Of a DNA stretch of 33,620 nucleotides, positions 9,297-17,085 are shown in pieces. The stretch comes from Verrucomicrobiota bacterium JB023. Lineage in GTDB: Bacteria > Verrucomicrobiota > Verrucomicrobiia > Verrucomicrobiales > Akkermansiaceae. Where the stretch lies: assembly GCA_030673895.1 (NCBI GenBank), contig JAUTCR010000002.1:1-33620 (forward strand). Reading direction: 5' to 3'. Each line of letters begins with the position of its first letter. Within the stretch, counting starts at the first letter, position 1. The notes beneath the pieces are model-generated. The model saw only the letters and a list, made by a program, of their open reading frames with translations. It did no database searches and was not told where the DNA came from. Both the position numbers and the translations under genes were made by a program.

Positions 9297-9326
9297 CCCC
9301 GGAGGACGATGGTCCTCCGGGGTTTT
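9297..9326 (+). terminator. Intrinsic terminator-like hairpin inside the ppiD leader
   Basis: CCCCGGAGGAC (9297-9307), loop GATG, then GTCCTCCGGGG (9312-9322) form a perfect 11-bp stem followed at once by TTTT. This is a textbook intrinsic terminator on the plus strand only. It sits 165 bases before the preferred ppiD start and after a region with no gene on that strand. It therefore most likely ends a short leader transcript or small RNA, or works as an attenuator for the downstream genes. Confidence 0.65.
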
Positions 9327-9490
9327 CCTCAACGTCAACTACCTCGCCGGAAAGCTTGCAGTTTGGTGACTGCCTGGACCGCTTGACCCGGACCTCTCGC
9401 TCCTGGGAAGGCACCAAGGGAAAAGCCGACTCACTCTTCCACCTCCGCACTTGCGCCCGCCCTTTCGTGAGGCTAAGCATCCCGTCTCAC

Positions 9491-11425
9491 ATGCTCGAAG
9501 ACATTCGTAAACATACCGGTCTCTTCATCATCGTACTGGTGGCGATTTTCATTGGCCTGATTTTCATGGAAAGCGCCGGAGGTGGCGCCGGGGGCGGAGG
9601 CCCGGTTGTTGCACAGACCGACGACTTCACCGTTTCCTACAAGGAAGTTCAGGAAGAGGCGGGCGCGACCCTGCAATTGGCCGCACGCCTTCGCGACAAC
9701 TCGATTCGGGGTGGTTCCTTCGAAGGCTTTTCCGACCTCAGCGCCTACATGACCTCCCTGCAATCACGTGCCGAGCAGGCCCCGACCACGGAGATCGAGA
9801 GTCTGGCCGCCTTCATGGTCAGCCGGCGCTTTCTCCAGGATGCAATCGAGGAATACGGCGTCCAAGCCGGCGAGAAGGAAGTGCAAGAATACATCAAGGA
9901 AAAGCTCTTCGCCGACCGCAACGGCCTCTTCGACCAGGCTAGCTACGATGCTTTTGTCGAGAATGGACTTCAGGGCCTGGGGATGAACCTGCGCGATTTC
10001 AACGAGTTCGTCGGTGAGCTTCTCTCCTTTAAGAAATTCTCGGAGGTTCTTGCAGCTGGCGTGCAAGGGAATTCCACAAGCGCCCAGGAAAACTACTCTT
10101 CCGAGGCTCAATCCCTCGATATCACCACGTTCTCCTACGATCTAGCGACCTTTAAGCAGGAACTCGAGCCAAGCGACGAAGAACTCAAGTCTTACTGGGA
10201 AGAGAACAAAGGGCGCTATCTCTCGGAGCCTAAGCGCAAGGTTCATTATGTCCTCGCCACGCCGGACTTCGACACCCTCCTTGAGGAGAAGAAGGCTCGC
10301 GAAGCGGAAGCCAGCGAAAGCGGTGACGCCCCTGAGGAAGAGGAGGAAGAAGAAGAAGTCGTCGAAAATGCCTCGGAAGAGACAGCCGAATCCCCCCTCC
10401 CTACGGACAGCGAAGAGCCCATGACTGAAGCCCCGACCGCTTCCGAAGCCTCGGAAGTTCCCGCTGCCGAAGTTGCTCCCGCTGCCGAGCCCGCTCCAAC
10501 GACAATGGAAGAAGTCGAGGAATCGATCTTGGAGCAAGGTCTCCCGAATATCGCTGACCTCGCGCAACAGGCGGAAGGCACTGCCCTCACCGACCTGGAG
10601 CGCAAGAAAGCAGTCGACGAACTGGGCTTGGTGATCGAAGAGGTCTGGCTCGGATTGAAAGACTTGGTCGATGAAGAAGGTCAAGCTCCCAACCTCAAGC
10701 CTGTCGTGGCCAAAGTCTCAGAGGACTTCGGCGTCGAGCTGGAGGTTAAGGAAACCGACCTCGTCTCCGTGAGCGAATTGCCCCCCGGCTTGAAAGGTCC
10801 CGATCGCGGAGACTCGCGCAAGACGATCGAGCAACGGATTCTCGAAGCTCGCGTCAATGAGGCAAATCCCATGGACGCTGTTGTCGACGTCCCCGTCGGT
10901 GCCGGCAAGGAATCCTGGCTCGTGTTCTACGTTTCGGAAGTCGCCGATCCGCAGGAACTTCCCTTCGAGGAAGCCAAGAATGACGTTCGGGAGGACTATA
11001 TCGACGAGAAAGGCAAAGAGCTGATGCGGGAGAAGATCGAGGAGGCTCACGAGGCCCTCGTTGCCGCTGCTGCCGAAGACAAGAACCTGACCGAAGTGGC
11101 TGCAAGTCTCAACCTGAAGACCGCCAATCACGAAGGCTTCACCAACGGCTCCCAGCTCCCTGGCGAAGCCAATCCCCAAGAGGTTTTCCGCCTCGCCGCA
11201 CAAACTCCTGTTGGCGAATTGTCCGCGGCTGAGCTTCTGCAACCAGGTGAACAACGGGCAGTCATCGTGCAGGTGCAGAAGCGCGAGTTCGTGGAAAACG
11301 ACGTCAACAAAGACGGCCTGACCCGCGCGGTTGATTCCCAGCGTGACCTCTTGCGCCGCAGTCTCGTCGAGCATTGGTTCCAAGCTCGTTGGGAAGAATC
11401 CGACGTCGAATTCCCCGAAATCTGA
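9491..11425 (+). CDS. Membrane-anchored PpiD/SurA-like peptidyl-prolyl isomerase
   Basis: From the ATG at 9491 this is a 644-residue protein with a short basic start, one transmembrane segment (about 10-28) and a Gly-rich linker, followed by a large periplasmic region. This matches the topology of PpiD: an N-terminal anchor, a SurA-N-like helical chaperone domain (about 40-230) and a parvulin-like region split by inserts (KRKVHYVLATPDF, later YVSEVADPQELPFEEAKNDV). A low-complexity acidic and Ala/Pro-rich insert lies at roughly 275-345. Such proteins help outer-membrane and exported proteins fold. The frame is open further upstream to 9251, but that extension would place about 80 non-conserved residues before the anchor. 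The stop overlaps the next ATG. Confidence 0.82.
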   Translation: MLEDIRKHTGLFIIVLVAIFIGLIFMESAGGGAGGGGPVVAQTDDFTVSYKEVQEEAGATLQLAARLRDNSIRGGSFEGFSDLSAYMTSLQSRAEQAPTTEIESLAAFMVSRRFLQDAIEEYGVQAGEKEVQEYIKEKLFADRNGLFDQASYDAFVENGLQGLGMNLRDFNEFVGELLSFKKFSEVLAAGVQGNSTSAQENYSSEAQSLDITTFSYDLATFKQELEPSDEELKSYWEENKGRYLSEPKRKVHYVLATPDFDTLLEEKKAREAEASESGDAPEEEEEEEEVVENASEETAESPLPTDSEEPMTEAPTASEASEVPAAEVAPAAEPAPTTMEEVEESILEQGLPNIADLAQQAEGTALTDLERKKAVDELGLVIEEVWLGLKDLVDEEGQAPNLKPVVAKVSEDFGVELEVKETDLVSVSELPPGLKGPDRGDSRKTIEQRILEARVNEANPMDAVVDVPVGAGKESWLVFYVSEVADPQELPFEEAKNDVREDYIDEKGKELMREKIEEAHEALVAAAAEDKNLTEVAASLNLKTANHEGFTNGSQLPGEANPQEVFRLAAQTPVGELSAAELLQPGEQRAVIVQVQKREFVENDVNKDGLTRAVDSQRDLLRRSLVEHWFQARWEESDVEFPEI

Positions 11426-11754
11426 TGAGCGACCGCGACGATTATTTGGACGAAGGTCACGCCAAGATGGCGGTGGGAGAAATTGATGCCGCCATCTCTT
11501 CCTTTCGCCAAGCCGTCGCGGCTGATTCCGAGTTTTTCGATGGGTGGCACGCCCTGGGCATGGCCTTGATGAAAAAGGGCGAAATCAAGGAAGCCATCGG
11601 CTGCGGCCTCAAAGCCACCACCCTTGAGCCCAACGATCTGCTTGCGTGGACCGCTCTCTCCCAGATGTACGTGAAAGACGGCCAGATTGCGGAGGCCGAG
11701 CACGCCAAGGGCAATGCCCGTATCCTCTCCATGGGCGGCAAGGTAGTGAAGTGA
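11425..11754 (+). CDS. Small tetratricopeptide-repeat protein
   Basis: A 109-residue protein made of about three TPR helix pairs. Typical repeat signatures are visible (AISSFRQAVAADSEFFDGWHALG, written here as positions about 19-41; then a second repeat about 46-78 and a third about 79-105). TPR proteins act as interaction scaffolds. The ATG at 11425 overlaps the TGA of the PpiD-like gene by one base, so the two are coupled and probably work together at the envelope. No signal peptide is present, so it should be cytoplasmic. The frame is open upstream to 11374, but the overlapping ATG is the natural start. Confidence 0.85.
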   Translation: MSDRDDYLDEGHAKMAVGEIDAAISSFRQAVAADSEFFDGWHALGMALMKKGEIKEAIGCGLKATTLEPNDLLAWTALSQMYVKDGQIAEAEHAKGNARILSMGGKVVK

Positions 11755-11867
11755 GCGACAAAACGAGTGCAGAGCACCGAGCACGTAGCCCGCTTCTGGT
11801 CTGCCGCAGAGCGACTTAAGCAAGAGCTTGATGAGACCGCCAGCGTGCGGAAAGCGCCGCGATGACG

Positions 11868-11905
11868 AGGGCGGTGGTATGCCGCTGATACCTCAACTCC
11901 GCCCT
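11868..11905. other. Two-part hairpin between convergent genes
   Basis: AGGGCGG (11868-11874) pairs with CCGCCCT (11899-11905), and inside it GGTAT (11876-11880) pairs with ATACC (11888-11892). It lies between the convergent TPR gene and the M15-like peptidase gene. There is no T-run on either side, so a factor-independent terminator is not certain. The rest of 11755-11957 shows no supported gene. Confidence 0.4.
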
Positions 11906-11957
11906 TCTCGGCCACAAGCCCTCGCCTGACAAGGAGGCGGCTGCCATCAAGGCATAG

Positions 11958-12524
11958 TTACATGCCCGGCGGCCGAGGCCAAGCGACATGAATATGCGTT
12001 GAATGACCCGGATCTCCGGGCCCTAAGGTTTCCGTGGCTCCCATCGCTTCGCACTGTCGGATGAAGTCACGCCAGTAAGGCGAGCCAGCTCGAACCGGCA
12101 CCCCATTGATCCGATTGATATCGAAGGCCACCCCAAGATAATGACGGGAGCGTCGGCTGTGAGAACTGCCCGCAATCGAAGTGACATGGTAGCGATACCC
12201 GCGGTCAGCCATCACCTTCATGGCATAGAGCATCTCCTCCCCCAATTCGATCTGCCCGCCGGGCGCCGTGCCATATGAGCTACGCGCTGCAGGCAAGCCA
12301 GCTGCAGTCTGCTTGATATTATCAAGCGCGGTGGCCCGGTCGCGCCGACCACTCACGTGGTAGTTCGCGAGTTCAACATTCTTATGATTGAGAAGGGATT
12401 GAGCGAGCCCCTGACGGCTGGAAAACAAGCGGCCAATCCCGGTCGTCTCATCCTTCACCGAGCAACTGATCACGGTCACCAAGGTCAGACCAAGGGCCGC
12501 TGCCAATGCGCCATTCATCTTCAT
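11958..12524 (-). CDS. Lipoprotein with M15-type zinc carboxypeptidase-like domain
   Basis: Predicted lipoprotein of 188 residues from the ATG at 12524. The signal sequence ends in a lipobox (TVIS-C21). The C-terminal domain resembles the D-Ala-D-Ala carboxypeptidase/hedgehog fold: H122 and H128-x6-D135 in SSHSRRSRHYLGVAFDI, and a terminal H-x-H (H177, H179) in HSTHIHVAW, the usual zinc-binding layout. It may trim peptidoglycan peptides, but several such proteins are non-catalytic or act on other substrates. Three starts are close together: TTG 12530, ATG 12524 and ATG 12518. The AGGA upstream of 12524 and the GGAG upstream of 12518 make either ATG plausible. Confidence 0.8.
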   Translation of the reverse strand: MKMNGALAAALGLTLVTVISCSVKDETTGIGRLFSSRQGLAQSLLNHKNVELANYHVSGRRDRATALDNIKQTAAGLPAARSSYGTAPGGQIELGEEMLYAMKVMADRGYRYHVTSIAGSSHSRRSRHYLGVAFDINRINGVPVRAGSPYWRDFIRQCEAMGATETLGPGDPGHSTHIHVAWPRPPGM

Positions 12525-12601
12525 CTCCAATTCCTAGAGAACACGGGCGTTTTCGGCAATCCCCCTCTCTGCCATTCCCCCGTCGCCGGGAGCCTGGCGG
12601 G

Positions 12602-13495
12602 TCACTCTTCGCTCAGTGACTTTCGATACTCGCTGGGGCTGGTTCCATAAACCTGCCCGAAGGCCCGAGAGAAAGAAGTGAAAGAGCCAAAGCCACACTG
12701 CTTGGCGATGTCGCCTACACCTTCGTCGGTATCCCGGAGTAACTCGGTCGCCTTCATCAAGCGCACCGAGCGCACGTAGTGACCTAGGGAGACCCCCGCT
12801 TCCTCACGGAAACGCTCACGAAGATAACTTCCGGACCAATCCATTTTCAGAGACAAGGAATTGACCGACAGATCTTCCGTGAGGTGGGTCTGGACGTATT
12901 CCCGCACCTTACCGACCAATTCCGTATTCTGCGCCACTCCGGCCACCTCATCGCCTTGGAGAATGCCCTTCAAAAGTCGTCCCAGACTCGCACTGGCCAA
13001 GAGAACGTCGCCCCCTTCTTCCGCCTTTTGCCATTTGGACAAAAAGGCACCCATCTCCCGCATGGCATTCGCTGTCAAGCGGCGCGGATTGTCTCTCAAT
13101 TGCTCGAGCGGCCCCCACTTGGAGCGCTCCAGCTCGAAGGTGATGAAGAGCCAGCAGAAGCCCTCTTCAAGCTCCGGATAATAATGCACCTGATGAGGAA
13201 ACATTAGGACCGCATCTCCGGGGACAAGATTCCAAAGGTTCGTCTCGACCCCAACGCGGCCCCGTCCCTCAAGGGCGACCAAGAGCACGAAGCGTCTGTG
13301 TTGATCGTAACGGCCGGGAGTTGCGGTGATTCCGCCCCACCCTCCAGTCTCGGACTGTTTGAGACGACTGAAACAAAGAATTTTCTTCGGCAAGAGCTCC
13401 TCCGACCAATCTTTGCCATTAAAGTAATCTGACGGCTCCTGCAGACTTTTGGCTAGAGTCGCTAAAACGCTGGGGTCCACGTTCGAATTTTCCAC
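12602..13495 (-). CDS. AraC-family transcriptional regulator
   Basis: A 297-residue regulator with an N-terminal cupin-like sensing domain (about 55-130; PGDAVLMFPHQVHYYPE is typical) and a C-terminal double helix-turn-helix of the AraC type (about 195-292). The latter contains VGDIAKQCGFGSFTSFSRAF and the family's end motif GTSPSEYRKS. It probably senses a small ligand such as a sugar. It lies 137 bases downstream of nagB on the same strand, so amino-sugar control is a reasonable guess but not shown. The first codon is GTG (13495-13493), without a clear ribosome binding site; a second in-frame GTG follows five codons later. Confidence 0.93.
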   Translation of the reverse strand: MENSNVDPSVLATLAKSLQEPSDYFNGKDWSEELLPKKILCFSRLKQSETGGWGGITATPGRYDQHRRFVLLVALEGRGRVGVETNLWNLVPGDAVLMFPHQVHYYPELEEGFCWLFITFELERSKWGPLEQLRDNPRRLTANAMREMGAFLSKWQKAEEGGDVLLASASLGRLLKGILQGDEVAGVAQNTELVGKVREYVQTHLTEDLSVNSLSLKMDWSGSYLRERFREEAGVSLGHYVRSVRLMKATELLRDTDEGVGDIAKQCGFGSFTSFSRAFGQVYGTSPSEYRKSLSEE

Positions 13496-13614
13496 TGGCG
13501 ATTAGTGAATCGAATGATCCGAAAGCGCGCAACCCTGTTCCACGCCTTCAATGGAAGAATTTATGCCGAAATTGCATTTTTGACGCTCAATCGGGCAAAT
13601 TTCGCGTCTACAAC

Positions 13615-13639
13615 TGGCGAAATCCGCCGAATTTAGCCA
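13615..13639. promoter_or_regulatory. Palindromic operator-like site between nagB and the AraC gene
   Basis: TGGCGAAAT (13615-13623) and ATTTAGCCA (13631-13639) are inverted repeats with one mismatch, 7 bases apart. The site overlaps the nagB stop codon and lies about 120 bases upstream of the AraC-type gene. Further AAATTTCG-like half-sites occur at 13597-13604. It could be an autoregulatory operator or a 3' hairpin of nagB. Confidence 0.4.
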
Positions 13640-14397
13640 AATTTCAATTCAGAAGCCGCAGCTTCATCGAGCAAGACTAGCACGTTCCGGTGCTCTTGAA
13701 GGAAACTGGCCGGAACTTCAGCCGTCACTTCGCCTTGCAAGGCCTTGGCCACTATCCCGGCTTTCCCCTTGCCCCAAGCCATCATCACAATGCGACGGGC
13801 TTCCAGGATCGTCCCAATTCCCATCGTCAACGCAGCCACAGGCACCTTGTCCAACCCTCCAAAAGCCTTGGCGGCATCGCTCCGCGTCCGGGCATCTAGT
13901 TCCACCCGTCGAGTCCGGCTCTCCATATCAGACCCCGGTTCATTGAAGGCAATGTGCCCATTCCCGCCGATTCCGAGCAGCTGCCAATCCAAGCCACCGG
14001 CCTGCTCAATCGCATGCTCATAAGCGGCGCATACGTCCTCCGCCTCATCCGGCGTGCTGGTGCCGGGCAGGAAATTTGCCTGCCTCGCATTGATATGATC
14101 GTAGAGCCGGGACTCCATGAAAGAACGGAAACTCATCGGATCCCCTGCCTCCACACCCTCATACTCATCGAGATTGAATCCGCTCATGCCCCGAAACGAC
14201 AGCCCGCTCTGATGCCGTCTCACCAGCTCTTCATAGAAAAGCTCCGGAGTCGAACCCGTTGCCAGGCCGACGACAGGATAAGAGACCGACTTCAGCAGGT
14301 CCGCGAGTTCATCACCCGCTCGCACCACCGCATCCTGCGGCGTGGCATAGATCTCCACCGACAAACCCGTTTGCAATTCCAAGCGCTCAGCAGTCAT
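13633..14397 (-). CDS. nagB: Glucosamine-6-phosphate deaminase
   Basis: NagB converts glucosamine-6-phosphate to fructose-6-phosphate and ammonia, the last step of amino-sugar catabolism. The 254-residue protein shows the family motifs in order: GLATGSTPELFYEEL (phosphate binding), FNLDEYEG with the catalytic Asp, SFRSFM, and GGNGHIAFNEPGS with catalytic His and Glu. The residue equivalent to E. coli Asp141 is Asn, as in other NagB groups such as the Bacillus enzyme. TRSDAAKAFGG and ALTMGIGTILEAR complete the fold. It starts at an ATG without a clear Shine-Dalgarno and is followed by an AraC-family regulator. No nagA is present in the window. Confidence 0.93.
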   Translation of the reverse strand: MTAERLELQTGLSVEIYATPQDAVVRAGDELADLLKSVSYPVVGLATGSTPELFYEELVRRHQSGLSFRGMSGFNLDEYEGVEAGDPMSFRSFMESRLYDHINARQANFLPGTSTPDEAEDVCAAYEHAIEQAGGLDWQLLGIGGNGHIAFNEPGSDMESRTRRVELDARTRSDAAKAFGGLDKVPVAALTMGIGTILEARRIVMMAWGKGKAGIVAKALQGEVTAEVPASFLQEHRNVLVLLDEAAASELKFG

Positions 14398-14553
14398 TAA
14401 GGGAAAATCTTGACTATGTATTCCATTTTTACAATTCGAAAAATCTTCTTAGACTTTTCCCCGTTTGGCCCAAGATTGACCGCCCACCGCGACTCACGGC
14501 CTGGCTCGCAGTTTTCACTATTTTCTGAAAAAACTGTTGCACGTCCGGTGACT

Positions 14554-14571
14554 TTGTGAAATTTTTCACAA
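14554..14571. promoter_or_regulatory. Perfect inverted repeat upstream of polyprenyl synthase
   Basis: TTGTGAAA-TT-TTTCACAA is a perfect 8-bp inverted repeat with a 2-base spacer. Its end lies 27 bases before the ATG at 14599. It is in the AT-rich intergenic region between nagB (-) and the polyprenyl synthase gene (+). The size and symmetry suit a dimeric repressor binding site near the +1 region. The regulator is unknown. Confidence 0.45.
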
Positions 14572-14598
14572 GCTTCCAAGCCATCCGGAATTTTCAGT

Positions 14599-15606
14599 AT
14601 GAACCGAAAACTAAAAAAGCCCGCTAAGACCGACCTCCTTGCCCCCTTCGCTTTGGTTCGCCCCCACCTTTCTGAGATTGAGAAGCTCCTCCGCGAACAG
14701 GTTGATTCCTTCGATCCCGGTGTTCAGCCCTACGTCGATTACGTTTGCGATACTGCGGGCAAGAGAATTCGCCCGGCCCTGGCCATCCTCACCGGTGGTG
14801 CTCTGGGCGATATCACTCCTGACCACCTGAAGCTGGGCAGCATTCTTGAGCTCATCCACATCGCCAGTCTCGTGCACGATGACATCATCGACGGTGCGGA
14901 TATCCGCCGGAAGGTGGCCACCCCCCACACCAAATGGGGTGAGGGACTTGCCGTGCTTCTGGGTGATGCCCTCTTCTCCCACGCACTCATGTTGAGCACG
15001 GAGTTCAACGACCTGCATCTCAGTCGAGGCATTGCGAAAGCCGCGCGGGAGGTCTGTGAAGGCGAAATCATCCAGACCCAGAGACGCTTTGACCTCACCT
15101 TGGGACGTAAGGATTACTTCCGTATCCTTGAGATGAAGACGGGCGCTCTCTTCGCCGCCGCCACCGGACTTTCGGCTTATCTAAGCGGGGCCGACGAAGA
15201 AACCGTCGAAGACCTCTACCAGTTCGGCCTTAAGCTGGGCACAGCCTATCAGATCTACGACGATTGCCTCGACTTGGTCGGCACCGAAGAGCAATTTGGA
15301 AAAACCCTCCGCACGGACTTGGAGAAAGGCAAACTCACCCTCCCCATTCTCCGCCTGCTGGAGACCGCCAGCCCATCCCAGCGTGAGAAGCTGCAGGAGC
15401 GCATCATCAAGCAAGAACCTCTGGACTTGCCCGTCCTAAGCGGCATCGCCGATTACGAAGGAGCCATCGATTACTCAATCGAGACCGCCGTCCGCCTTGT
15501 TGAGGATGCTCGCGACCCTCTGCACTTCCTCCCGGACAATCAATATCGCGACGCCCTCTTCACCCTCGCGAACTACCTTCTCGATCTCCTGCGCAAGCTT
15601 CGTTGA
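14599..15606 (+). CDS. Long-chain trans-polyprenyl diphosphate synthase
   Basis: A 335-residue enzyme of the IspA/IspB class that extends allylic diphosphates with isopentenyl diphosphate, most likely to make the side chain of a respiratory quinone. The first aspartate-rich motif is D94-D-I-I-D98 (LVHDDIIDGADIRRK) and the second D221-D-C-L-D225 (YQIYDDCLDL). GKRIRPAL and GKTLRTDLEKGKLTLP are also conserved. The residue five positions before the first motif is the small A89, which in this family permits long products; this argues for an octaprenyl- or similar synthase rather than a farnesyl synthase. It stands alone as a transcription unit, with a palindrome upstream and a strong terminator 35 bases downstream. 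Confidence 0.92.
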   Translation: MNRKLKKPAKTDLLAPFALVRPHLSEIEKLLREQVDSFDPGVQPYVDYVCDTAGKRIRPALAILTGGALGDITPDHLKLGSILELIHIASLVHDDIIDGADIRRKVATPHTKWGEGLAVLLGDALFSHALMLSTEFNDLHLSRGIAKAAREVCEGEIIQTQRRFDLTLGRKDYFRILEMKTGALFAAATGLSAYLSGADEETVEDLYQFGLKLGTAYQIYDDCLDLVGTEEQFGKTLRTDLEKGKLTLPILRLLETASPSQREKLQERIIKQEPLDLPVLSGIADYEGAIDYSIETAVRLVEDARDPLHFLPDNQYRDALFTLANYLLDLLRKLR

Positions 15607-15640
15607 GCAATTGCATCGCGATTAAGATACCTTAAAAACC

Positions 15641-15680
15641 AAGGGGACTGGAATCTTCGTCATTCCAGTCCCCTTTTCGT
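15641..15680 (+). terminator. Strong intrinsic terminator after polyprenyl synthase
   Basis: AAGGGGACTGGAAT (15641-15654) and ATTCCAGTCCCCTT (15662-15675) form a perfect 14-bp stem around the loop CTTCGTC, followed by TTCGTTT. The stem is also symmetric enough to act in both directions, but only the plus-strand gene ends here. Confidence 0.85.
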
Positions 15681-15825
15681 TTAAGATTTTTCTGCAAGGC
15701 CTTGGATTCGCCTTCTCGTCACGATCTTTTACAAAAATTCAGTCGGGCAATTCTGCAAGACTCGATATCACACGATTTACTCTTTCGTCCCTATCTTTGC
15801 AGGGAAAACTGGGCCCCGAAACGCG

Positions 15826-16314
15826 ATGCGATGCATTCAATGTGGCTCCATGAAGGACAAAGTCCTCGATTCCCGCCTCTCCAAGGACGGGACATCGATC
15901 CGGCGCCGTCGTGCCTGCTTGGAATGCGCCTACCGTTACACAACCTACGAAACGATCGAGCGTACCGAATTGCAAGTGGTCAAGAAGGACGGCACGAGAC
16001 AACCACTCGACCGCGAAAAGTTGACCCGCGGACTGGTCAAAGCCTGCGAAAAGCGTCCGGTCTCTCTCGCCCGCATCGACCGTGCCGTGGAGGAGATCCT
16101 CAGCGAACTCCACCGCGACAATCTCCCCGAACTCCCTTCCTCGATGATCGGAGCCAAGGTCATGGACAAGCTCCATCAAATCGATCCCGTCGCCTACGTC
16201 CGCTACGTCTCCGTCTACCGCGAGTTCGAAGACGTGGGCGAATTCATCGCCGAAATTCAAAATCTCACCAAGAACGCCAGACGTGACCCCCTCCAGCGGA
16301 AGTTCCCTATCTAA
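15826..16314 (+). CDS. nrdR: Transcriptional repressor NrdR
   Basis: NrdR represses ribonucleotide reductase genes in response to ATP/dATP. The 162-residue protein has the N-terminal zinc ribbon (C3, C6, C31, C34; MRCIQCG and ACLECAYRYTTYE), then the conserved VVKKDGTRQPLDREKLTRGL opening of the ATP-cone, ACEKRPVS and the AYVRYVSVYREF end motif. Length and order are normal. No ribonucleotide reductase gene is present and no convincing pair of NrdR boxes was found in the region directly upstream. A protein of unknown function follows after 24 bases. Confidence 0.96.
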   Translation: MRCIQCGSMKDKVLDSRLSKDGTSIRRRRACLECAYRYTTYETIERTELQVVKKDGTRQPLDREKLTRGLVKACEKRPVSLARIDRAVEEILSELHRDNLPELPSSMIGAKVMDKLHQIDPVAYVRYVSVYREFEDVGEFIAEIQNLTKNARRDPLQRKFPI

Positions 16315-16338
16315 TCTCTCGAAAGACTCTCTACCTGT

Positions 16339-16908
16339 ATGATCTGCCTCGTTGGAAATCGCCCCGTCCTGCAAGTAGGACGCTACCAAATAGCCGGTTA
16401 CGATACCGATTGGATCGAAACCGCGCTGCAACGGGCAGCGATTGCGGCAGACCGCGACGACTTCCCGTTCATCAATGATATCCGTGATGGCATCGTGCAC
16501 TACCTGGAGAATAAATGCCCGCTCCGGCTTCTTCCCATCGAGGAGCTCTACGCCCGCATGCAGCGAATGCTGGAACGAATCGGCTGTGAGGCCATCGCCA
16601 AGCAACTCTCCATCCTCACTCCCCCGGTCACTCTTTCCCTCGCCCGCTCCGCGCGCCAAGTCCCGGCAGGCTTTGAGCTCGGGTTCTTTCAGCGAATCAG
16701 GGACGAACTGGATGCCCTTCACCAACTCGGCACCGAAGAAGTCCACTTTACAGAGATTCGAGAAGCGACGCTGATCCTTGTCGGTTCAAAACGATGGTCG
16801 CCGACGTGCGAACATCTGATGGGCGAAATTCTCGCCTTCCTCCGAATGACTGCTGAGCAAAACTCAACTCCTGACAGTCAACTTTGTGTCACTCTGGAGG
16901 ATGCCTGA
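16339..16908 (+). CDS. Uncharacterised protein, possibly ATP-cone-like, downstream of nrdR
   Basis: A 189-residue protein of no family I can name. Its first 85 residues follow the spacing and residue pattern of an ATP-cone: a short beta start (VLQVGRYQIAGYD), a helix WIETALQRAA in the place of the DxxKLxxxLxRA helix, a middle helix IRDGIVHYLENK, and then IEELYARMQRMLERIG-CEAIAKQL, which resembles the V-x-x-L-x-x-x-G-x-x-x-A-x-x-Y end. The C-terminal half (about 95-180) is mixed alpha/beta with no recognised motif. It starts 24 bases after nrdR, so the two are probably co-transcribed. The ATP-cone assignment is an inference from pattern, without a profile search. Confidence 0.8.
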   Translation: MICLVGNRPVLQVGRYQIAGYDTDWIETALQRAAIAADRDDFPFINDIRDGIVHYLENKCPLRLLPIEELYARMQRMLERIGCEAIAKQLSILTPPVTLSLARSARQVPAGFELGFFQRIRDELDALHQLGTEEVHFTEIREATLILVGSKRWSPTCEHLMGEILAFLRMTAEQNSTPDSQLCVTLEDA

Positions 16909-16990
16909 AGCTCGGCGTTGTTCGAGCATAACATCAGGACTCCTGAAAACGTTCCGGTCAATCTGGCTGGCGACTTTCCGATACGTAACG

Positions 16991-17068
16991 AGCGGCTTGA
17001 ATCAGCCACCCATGATTACAGACTCACGATGGTCCAGAATCATGATAAATAAGCCGCTTTGAGCGGCT
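16991..17068. other. Nested inverted repeats (structured intergenic segment)
   Basis: AGCGGCTT (16991-16998) is complementary to AAGCCGCT (17051-17058), and inside it CATGATT (17011-17017) is complementary to AATCATG (17038-17044). AAGCCGCT can alternatively pair with AGCGGCT at 17062-17068. Two exclusive folds are thus possible. It lies just beyond the 3' end of the minus-strand HTH gene and also after the plus-strand gene ending at 16908, so it may be a terminator-like or regulatory RNA structure. Confidence 0.4.
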
Positions 17069-17085
17069 ATCTCAAGTGTTAGCAC

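Noticed and set aside
9251-9490. N-terminal extension of the PpiD-like protein by 80 residues
   Set aside because: The extension precedes the membrane anchor, lacks signal features and would span an intrinsic terminator; the ATG at 9491 directly before the anchor fits the family.
11767-11865. 32-codon frame in phase after the TPR gene stop
   Set aside because: Reads plausibly (helical, charged), but it is short, has no ribosome binding site and is best explained as untranslated sequence after the stop.
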